64,000 nucleotides of DNA. Source: Argentina anserina. Taxonomy: Eukaryota > Streptophyta > Magnoliopsida > Rosales > Rosaceae. The stretch covers positions 485,716 to 549,715 of the forward strand of contig NW_026089441.1 in assembly GCF_933775445.1 (NCBI RefSeq). The letters are read 5' to 3'. Shown in pieces: positions 53,122 through 62,303 of this stretch (its first letter is position 1; each line of letters opens with the position of its first letter). The notes beneath the pieces are model-generated. The model did not search any database and had not been told where the DNA came from. It saw only the letters and a program-made list of their open reading frames with translations. Made by a program: the position numbers and the translations under genes.

Positions 53122-55017
53122 GATACTCAGTTTGAAAGAAACACACTCCCACACTTGCAAAACTCTCAAATACAATAGAAACTCGCATCAGAAGCCTTAC
53201 AGAAAGATACTCAAACGAGAAATGAAAAGATACACAATTGGAATAGTAAAGATATGCAAACGATGTAAAGATACTCAGTTTGAAAGAAACACACTCCCAC
53301 ACTTGCAAAACTCTCAAATACAATAGAAACTCGCATCAGAAAGCCTTACAGAAAGATACTCAACCGACAAATGAAAAGATACACAATTGGAATAGTAAAG
53401 ATACGCAAACGATGTAAAGATACTCAGTTTGAAAGAAACACACTCCCACACTTGCAAAACTCTCAAATTCAATAGAATCTCGCATCAGAAAGCCTTACAG
53501 AAAGATACTCAAACGAGAAATGAAAAGATACACAATTGGAATAGTAAAGATACGCAAACGATGTAAAGATACACAATTGGAATAGTAAAGATACGCAAAC
53601 GAAGTAGAGATACTCAGTTTCAAAGAAACACACTCCCACACTTGCAAAACTCTCAAATTCAATAGAAACTCGCATCAGAAAGCCTTACAGAAAGATACTC
53701 AAACGAGAAATGAAAAGATACACAATTGGAATAGTAAAGATACGCAAACGATGTAAAGATACACAATTGGAATAGGAAAGATACGCAAACGATGTAAAGA
53801 TACTCAGTTTGAAAGAAACACACTCCCACACTTGCAAAACTCTCAAATACAATAGAAAGTCGCATCAGAAGCCTTTCAGAAAGATACTCAAACGAGAAAT
53901 GAAAAGATACACAATTGGAATAGTAAAGATACGCAAACGATGTAAAGATACACAATTGGAATAGTAAAGATACACAAACGATGTAAAGATACACAATTAG
54001 AATAGTAAAGATACGCAAACGATGTAAAGATACTCAGTTTGAAAGAAACACACTCCCACACTTGCGAAACTCTCAAATTCAATAGAAACTCGCATCAGAA
54101 AGCCTTACAGAAAGATACTCAAACGAGAAATGAAAAGATACACATTTGGAATAGTAAAGATACGCAAACGATGTAAAGATACACAATTGGAATAGTAAAG
54201 ATACGCAAACGATGTAAAGATACTCAGTTTGAAAGAAACACACTCCCACACTTGCAAAACTCTCAAATTCAATAGAAACTCGCATCAGAAAGCCTTACAG
54301 AAAGATACTCAAACGAGAAATGAAAAGATACACAATTGGAATAGTAAAGATACGCAAACGATGTAAAGATACACAATTGGAATAGGACAGATACGCAAAC
54401 GATGTAAAGATACTCAGTTTGAAAGAAACACACTCCCACACTTGCAAAACTCTCAAATACAATAGAAAGTCGCATCAGAAGCCTTTCAGAAAGATACTCA
54501 AACGAGAAATGAAAAGATACACAATTGGAATAGTAAAGATACGCAAACGATGTAAAGATACACAATTGGAATAGTAAAGATACACAAACGATGTAAAGAT
54601 ACACAATTAGAATAGTAAAGATACGCAAACGATGTAAAGATACTCAGTTTGAAAGAAACACACTCCCACACTTGCGAAACTCTCAAATTCAATAGAAACT
54701 CGCATCAGAAAGCCTTACAGAAAGATACTCAAACGAGAAATGAAAAGATACACATTTGGAATAGTAAAGATACGCAAACGATGTAAAGATACACAATTGG
54801 AATAGTAAAGATACGCAAACGATGTAAAGATACTCAGTTTGAAAGAAACACACTCCCACACTTGCAAAACTCTCAAATTCAATAGAAACTCGCATCAGAA
54901 GCCTTACAGAAAGATACTCAAACGAGAAATGAAAAGATACAGAATTGGAATAGTAAAGATACGCAAAAGATGTAAAGATACACTATTGGAATAGTAAAGA
55001 TAAGCAAACGATGTAAA
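53122..55017 (+). repeat. 1,286-bp HOR, copy 2, expanded by 610 bp
   Basis: Same unit series, but the 190 + 230 + 190 bp run is present twice (about 53,609-54,218 and 54,219-54,828), adding 610 bp for a total of 1,896 bp. The second run has AATAGGACAG near 54,380, where all other copies have AATAGGAAAG, which suggests exchange with the 379-bp dimer lineage. ACTCAACCGACAAATG near 53,360 is peculiar to this copy. Confidence 0.88.
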
Positions 55018-56642
55018 GATACTCAGTTTGAAAGAAACACACTCCCACACTTGCAAAACTCTCAAATACAATAGAAACTCGCATCAGAAGCCTTACAGAA
55101 AGATACTTAAACGAGAAATGAAAAGATACACAATTGGAATAGTAAAGATATGCAAACGATGTAAAGATACTCAGTTTGAAAGAAACACACTCCCACACTT
55201 GCAAAACTCTCAAATACAATAGAAACTCGCATCAGAAAGCCTTACAGAAAGATACTCAAACGACAAATGAAAAGATACACAATTGGAATAGTAAAGATAC
55301 GCAAACGATGTAAAGATACTCAGTTTGAAAGAAACACACTCCCACACTTGCAAAACTCTCAAATTCAATAGAATCTCGCATCAGAAAGCCTTACAGAAAG
55401 ATACTCAAACGAGAAATGAAAAGATACACAATTGGAATAGTAAAGATACGCAAACGATGTAAAGATACACAATTGGAATAGTAAAGATACGCAAACGAAG
55501 TAGAGATACTCAGTTTCAAAGAAACACACTCCCACACTTGCAAAACTCTCAAATTCAATAGAAACTCGCATCAGAAAGCCTTACAGAAAGATACTCAAAC
55601 GACAAATGAAAAGATACACAATTGGAATAGTAAAGATACGCAAACGATGTAAAGATACTCAGTTTGAAAGAAACACACTCCCACACTTGCAAAACTCTCA
55701 AATTCAATAGAATCTCGCATCAGAAAGCCTTACAGAAAGATACTCAAACGAGAAATGAAAAGATACACAATTGGAATAGTAAAGATACGCAAACGATGTA
55801 AAGATACACAATTGGAATAGTAAAGATACGCAAACGAAGTAGAGATACTCAGTTTCAAAGAAACACACTCCCACACTTGCAAAACTCTCAAATTCAATAG
55901 AAACTCGCATCAGAAAGCCTTACAGAAAGATACTCAAACGAGAAATGAAAAGATACACAATTGGAATAGTAAAGATACGCAAACGATGTAAAGATACACA
56001 ATTGGAATAGGAAAGATACGCAAACGATGTAAAGATACTCAGTTTGAAAGAAACACACTCCCACACTTGCAAAACTCTCAAATACAATAGAAAGTCGCAT
56101 CAGAAGCCTTTCAGAAAGATACTCAAACGAGAAATGAAAAGATACACAATTGGAATAGTAAAGATACGCAAACGATGTAAAGATACACAATTGGAATAGT
56201 AAAGATACACAAACGATGTAAAGATACACAATTAGAATAGTAAAGATACGCAAACGATGTAAAGATACTCAGTTTGAAAGAAACACACTCCCACACTTGC
56301 GAAACTCTCAAATTCAATAGAAACTCGCATCAGAAAGCCTTACAGAAAGATACTCAAACGAGAAATGAAAAGATACACATTTGGAATAGTAAAGATACGC
56401 AAACGATGTAAAGATACACAATTGGAATAGTAAAGATACGCAAACGATGTAAAGATACTCAGTTTGAAAGAAACACACTCCCACACTTGCAAAACTCTCA
56501 AATTCAATAGAAACTCGCATCAGAAGCCTTACAGAAAGATACTCAAACGAGAAATGAAAAGATACAGAATTGGAATAGTAAAGATACGCAAAAGATGTAA
56601 AGATACACTATTGGAATAGTAAAGATAAGCAAACGATGTAAA
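55018..56642 (+). repeat. 1,286-bp HOR, copy 3, expanded by 339 bp
   Basis: The 149 + 190 bp pair carrying GACAAATG, GAATCTCGCATC and CGAAGTAGAGATAC is duplicated (offset 339; markers near 55,373 and 55,712, and near 55,496 and 55,835), giving 1,625 bp. The rest follows copy 1. Confidence 0.88.
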
Positions 56643-57928
56643 GATACTCAGTTTGAAAGAAACACACTCCCACACTTGCAAAACTCTCAAATACAATAGA
56701 AACTCGCATCAGAAGCCTTACAGAAAGATACTTAAACGAGAAATGAAAAGATACACAATTGGAATAGTAAAGATATGCAAACGATGTAAAGATACTCAGT
56801 TTGAAAGAAACACACTCCCACACTTGCAAAACTCTCAAATACAATAGAAACTCGCATCAGAAAGCCTTACAGAAAGATACTCAAACGAGAAATGAAAAGA
56901 TACACAATTGGAATAGTAAAGATACGCAAACGATGTAAAGATACTCAGTTTGAAAGAAACACACTCCCACACTTGCAAAACTCTCAAATTCAATAGAATC
57001 TCGCATCAGAAAGCCTTACAGAAAGATACTCAAACGAGAAATGAAAAGATACACAATTGGAATAGTAAAGATACGCAAACGATGTAAAGATACACAATTG
57101 GAATAGTAAAGATACGCAAACGAAGTAGAGATACTCAGTTTCAAAGAAACACACTCCCACACTTGCAAAACTCTCAAATTCAATAGAAACTCGCATCAGA
57201 AAGCCTTACAGAAAGATACTCAAACGAGAAATGAAAAGATACACAATTGGAATAGTAAAGATACGCAAACGATGTAAAGATACACAATTGGAATAGGAAA
57301 GATACGCAAACGATGTAAAGATACTCAGTTTGAAAGAAACACACTCCCACACTTGCAAAACTCTCAAATACAATAGAAAGTCGCATCAGAAGCCTTTCAG
57401 AAAGATACTCAAACGAGAAATGAAAAGATACACAATTGGAATAGTAAAGATACGCAAACGATGTAAAGATACACAATTGGAATAGTAAAGATACACAAAC
57501 GATGTAAAGATACACAATTAGAATAGTAAAGATACGCAAACGATGTAAAGATACTCAGTTTGAAAGAAACACACTCCCACACTTGCGAAACTCTCAAATT
57601 CAATAGAAACTCGCATCAGAAAGCCTTACAGAAAGATACTCAAACGAGAAATGAAAAGATACACATTTGGAATAGTAAAGATACGCAAACGATGTAAAGA
57701 TACACAATTGGAATAGTAAAGATACGCAAACGATGTAAAGATACTCAGTTTGAAAGAAACACACTCCCACACTTGCAAAACTCTCAAATTCAATAGAAAC
57801 TCGCATCAGAAGCCTTACAGAAAGATACTCAAACGAGAAATGAAAAGATACAGAATTGGAATAGTAAAGATACGCAAACGATGTAAAGATACACTATTGG
57901 AATAGTAAAGATAAGCAAACGATGTAAA
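56643..57928 (+). repeat. 7-unit HOR of 1,286 bp, copy 4
   Basis: Unexpanded copy; unit starts match copy 3 at an offset of 1,625 and its HOR core at 1,286. The last unit has CGCAAACGATG where copies 1-3 have CGCAAAAGATG. It ends the regular HOR structure of family L. Confidence 0.88.
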
Positions 57929-58376
57929 GATACTCAGTTTGAAAGAAACACACTCCCACACTTGCAAAACTCTTAACTACAATAGAAACTCGCATCAGAA
58001 GCCTTACAGAAAGATACTCAAACGAGAAATGAAAAGATACACAATTGGAATAGTAAAGGTACGCAAACGATGTAAAGATACACAATTGGAGTAGTAAAGA
58101 TACGCAAACGATGTAAAGATACTCAGTTTGAAAGAAACACACTCCCACACTTGCAAAACTCTCAAATACAATAGAAACTCGCATCAGAAAGCCTTACAGA
58201 AAGATACTCAAACGAGAAATGAAAAGATACAGAATTGGAATAGTAAAGATACGCAAACGATGTAAAGATACACAATTGGAATATTAAAGATACGCAAAGG
58301 ATGTAAAGATACTCAGTTTGAAAGAAACACACTCCCACACTTGCAAAACTCTCAAATTCAATAGAAACTCGCATCA
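57929..58376 (+). repeat. Last family L units before the boundary
   Basis: Units at 57,929 (189 bp), 58,118 (190 bp) and 58,308 (truncated). Variants such as TCTTAACTAC, AATTGGAGTAG, AATATTAAAG and CGCAAAGGATG gather here. Edge units of arrays are often more diverged than interior ones. Confidence 0.8.
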
Positions 58377-58410
58377 ATTTGCAATAGTAAACATACTCAA
58401 ACGATAGAAA
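58308..58410 (+). other. Chimeric 103-bp unit at the L/R family boundary
   Basis: From 58,308 the unit is family L as far as GAAACTCGCATCA (58,376), then continues as family R from ATTTGCAATAGTAAAC. About 46 bp of a normal unit is missing. TCA at 58,374-58,376 is shared by both parents, so the breakpoint has 3 bp of microhomology. Upstream units are all family L and downstream units all family R. Confidence 0.9.
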
Positions 58411-58559
58411 GATACTCAGTTTGAAAGAAACACACGCCCACACTGGAAACACTCTGAAATTCAAGAAAAACTCGCATCGAAAGCCTTACAGAAAGATACT
58501 CAAACGAGAATTGAAAAGATACTCAAATTGCAATAGTAAACATACTCAAACGATAGAAA

Positions 58560-58858
58560 GATACTCAGTTTGAAAGAAACACACGCCCACACTGGAAACA
58601 CTCTCAAATTCAATAGAAACTCGCATCAGAAAGCCTTACATAAAGATACTCAAACGAGAATTGAAAAGATACTCAGATTGCAATAGTAAACATACTTAAA
58701 CGATAGAAAGATACTCAGTTTGAAAGAAACACACGCCCACACTGGAAACACTCTCAAATTCAAGAAAAACTCGCATCGAAAGCCGTTCAGAAAGATACTC
58801 AAACGAGAATTGAAAAGATACTCAAATTGCAATAGTAAACATACTCAAACGATAGAAA
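58560..58858 (+). repeat. Representative 299-bp R dimer (150 + 149 bp)
   Basis: Unit starts at 58,560, 58,710 and 58,859. The first unit has TTCAATAGAAACTCGCATCAG and CTTACATAAAG; the second has TTCAAGAAAAACTC, CATCGAAAGCCG and TTCAGAAAG. The same a/b alternation continues through 59,009, 59,158 and 59,308. Later the order is broken in places, with a-a or b-b neighbours (for example the two b units starting near 60,950 and 61,100), which fits unequal exchange between dimers. Confidence 0.85.
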
Positions 58859-59008
58859 GATACTCAGTTTGAAAGAAACACACGCCCACACTGGAAACAC
58901 TCTCAAATTCAATAGAAACTCGCATCAGAAAGCCTTACATAAAGATACTCAAACGAGAATTGAAAAGATACTCAGATTGCAATAGTAAACATACTTAAAC
59001 GATAGAAA

Positions 59009-62000
59009 GATACTCAGTTTGAAAGAAACACACGCCCACACTGGAAACACTCTGAAATTCAAGAAAAACTCGCATCGAAAGCCTTACAGAAAGATACTCA
59101 AACGAGAATTGAAAAGATACTCAAATTGCAATAGTAAACATACTCAAACGATAGAAAGATACTCAGTTTGAAAGAAACACACGCCCACACTGGAAACACT
59201 CTCAAATTCAATAGAAACTCGCATCAGAAAGCCTTACATAAAGATACTCAAACGAGAATTGAAAAGATACTCAGATTGCAATAGTAAACATACTCAAACG
59301 ATAGAAAGATACTCAGTTTGAAAGAAACACACGCCCACACTGGAAACACTCTGAAAATTCAAGAAAAACTCGCATCGAAAGCCGTTCAGAAAGATACTCA
59401 AACGAGAATTGAAAAGATACTCAAATTGCAATAGTAAACATACTCAAACGATAGAAAGATACTCAGTTTGAAAGAAACACACGCCCACACTGGAAACACT
59501 CTCAAATTCAATAGAAACTCGCATCATAAAGACTTACAGAAAGATACTTAAACGAGAATTGAAAAGATACTCAAATTGCAATAGTAAACATACTCAAACG
59601 ATAGAAAGATACTCAGTATGAAAGAAACACACGCCCACACTGGACACACTCTCAAATTCAAGAAAAACTCGCATCGAAAGCCGTTCAGAAAGATACTCAA
59701 ACGAGAATTGAAAATATACTCAAATTGCAATAGTAAACATACTCACACGATAGAAAGATACTCAGTTTGAAAGAAACACACGCCCACACTGGAAACACTC
59801 TCAAATTCAATAGAAACTCGCATCATAAAGACTTACAGAAAGAGACTCAAACGAGAATTGAAAAGATACTCAATTTGCAATAGTAAACATACTCAAACGA
59901 TAGAAAGATACTCAGTTTGAAAGAAACACACGCCCACACTGGAAACACTCTCAAATTCAATAGAAACTCACATCAGAAAGCCTTACATAAAGATACTCAA
60001 ACGAGAATTGAAAAGATACTCAGATTGCAATAGTAAACATACTCAAACGATAGAAAGATACTCAGTTTGAAAGAAACACACGCCCACACTGGAAACACTC
60101 TGAAATTCAAGAAAAACTCGCATCGAAAGCCGTTCAGAAAGATACTCAAACGAGAATTGAAAAGATACTCAAATTGCAATAGTAAACATACTCAAACGAT
60201 AGAAAGATACTCAGTTTGAAAGAAACACACGCCCACACTGGAAACACTCTCAAATTCAATAGAAACTCGCATCATAAATACTTACAGAAAGATACTCAAA
60301 CGAGAATTGAAAAGATACTCAAATTGCAATAGTAAACATACTCAAACGATAGAAAGATACTCAATTTGAAAGAAACACACGCCCACACTGGAAACACTCT
60401 CAAATTCAAGAAAAACTCGCATCGAAAGCCCGTTCAGAAAGATACTCAAACGAGAATTGAAAAGATACTCAATTTGAAATACTAACATACTCAAACGATA
60501 GAAAGATACTCAGTTTGAAAGAAACACACGCCCACACTGGAAACACTCTCAAATTCGAGAAAAAACTCGCATCGAAAGCCGTTCAGAAAGATACTCAAAC
60601 GAGAATTGAAAAGATACTCAAATTGCAATAGTAAACATACTCAAACGATAGAAAGATACTCAGTTTGAAAGAAACACACGCCCACACTGGAAACACTCTC
60701 AAATTCATAGAAACTCGCATCATAAAGACTTAAAGAAAGATACTCAAACGAGAATTGAAAAGATACTCGATTTGCAATAGTAAACATACTCAAACGATAG
60801 AAAGATACTCAGTTTGAAAGAAACACACGCCCAGACTGGAAACACTCTCAAATTCAATAGAAACTCGCATCATAAAGACTTAAAGAAAGATACTCAAACG
60901 AGAATTGAAAAGATACTCAATTTGCAATAGTAAACATACTCAAACGATAGACAGATACTCAGTTTGAAAGAAACACACGCCCACACTGGAAACACTCTCA
61001 AATTCGAGAAAAACTCGCATCGAAAGCCGTTCAGAAAGATACTCAAACGAGAATTGAAAAGATACTCAAATTGCAATAGTAAACATACTCAAACGATAGA
61101 AAGATACTCAGTTTGAAAGAAACACACGCCCACACTGGAAACACTCTCAAATTCAAGAAAAACTCGCATCGAAAGCCGTTCAGAAAGATACTCAAACGAG
61201 AATTGAAAAGATACTCAAATTGCAATAGTAAACATACTCAAACGATAGAAAGATACTCAGTTTGAAAGAAAACACACGCCCACACTGGAAACACTCTCAA
61301 ATTCAATAGAAACTCGCATCATAAAGACTTACAGAAAGATACTTAAACGAGAATTGAAAAGATACTCAAATTGCAATAGTAAACATACTCAAACGATAGA
61401 AAGATACTCAGTATGAAAGAAACACACGCCCACACTGGAAACACTCTCAAATTCAAGAAAAACTCGCATCGAAAGCCGTTCAGAAAGATACTCAAACGAG
61501 AATTGAAAATATACTCAAATTGCAATAGTAAACATACTCACACGATAGAAAGATACTCAGTTTGAAAGAAACCACACGCCCACACTGGAAACACTCTCAA
61601 ATTCAATAGAAACTCGCATCATAAAGACTTACAGAAAGATACTCAAACGAGAATTGAAAAGATACTCAATTTGCAATAGTAAACATACTCAAACGATAGA
61701 AAGATACTCAGTTTGAAAGAAACACACGCCCACACTGGAAACACTCTCAAATTCAATAGAAACTCGCATTCGAAAGCCGTTCAGAAAGATACTCAAACGA
61801 GAATTGAAAAGATACTCAAATTGCAATAGTAAAACATACTCAAACGATAGAAAGATACTCAGTTTGAAAGAAACACACGCCCACACTGGAAACACTCTCA
61901 AATTCAATAGAAACTCGCATCAGAAAGGCTTACAGAAAGATACTCAAACGAGAATTGAAAAGATACTCAAATTGCAATAGTAAACCTACTCAAACGATAG

Positions 62001-62303
62001 AAAGATACTCAGTTTGAAAGAAACACACGCCCAAACTAGAAACACTCTCAAATTCAAGAAAAACTCGCATCGAAAGCCGTTCAGAAAGATACTCAAACGA
62101 GAATTGAAAAGATACTCAAATTGCAATAGTAAACATACTCAAACGATAGAAAGATACTTCAATTTGAAGAAACACACGCCCACACTGGAAACACTCTCAA
62201 ATTCAATAGAAACTCGCATCAGAAAGGCTTACAGAAAAATTACTCAAACGAGAATTGAAAAGATACTCAATTTGCAATAGTAAACATACTCAAACGATAG
62301 AAA
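59009..62303 (+). repeat. Family R HOR of about 3.29 kb (22 units)
   Basis: Unit starts 59,009, 59,158, 59,308, 59,458, 59,608 and 59,757 reappear at 62,304, 62,452, 62,603, 62,751, 62,901 and so on, offsets 3,293-3,295. Shared rare states include CTCTGAAATTC followed by GCCTTACAG (59,049 and 62,343), CAGTATGAAAG (59,613 and 62,906), GGACACACTC (59,642 and 62,935), GAAAATATACTC and CTCACACGATAG. Within it, 59,458-59,760 recurs near 61,253-61,555 (about 1,795 bp, 12 units). Confidence 0.85.

Larger units (their letters stand above)
1..58376 (+). repeat. Satellite family L, modular 148/189/230-bp tandem array
   Basis: Head-to-tail copies with no interruption. The basic unit (607-754, 148 bp) starts at GATACTCAGTTTG and holds four GATAC-headed modules of 84, 23, 22 and 19 bp. 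The 22+19 bp pair (block B, 41 bp, starting GATACACAATTGG) occurs once, twice or three times. Unit lengths are therefore 148/149, 189/190 and 230/231 bp, with the 1-bp difference usually from AGAAGCC versus AGAAAGCC. The basic unit has 69 A, 27 T, 22 G and 30 C (35% GC). Division by the mean unit length gives very roughly 320-350 units; I did not count them all. Function is unknown. Size, composition and higher-order structure fit a eukaryotic centromeric or pericentromeric satellite, which is inference. Confidence 0.96.
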
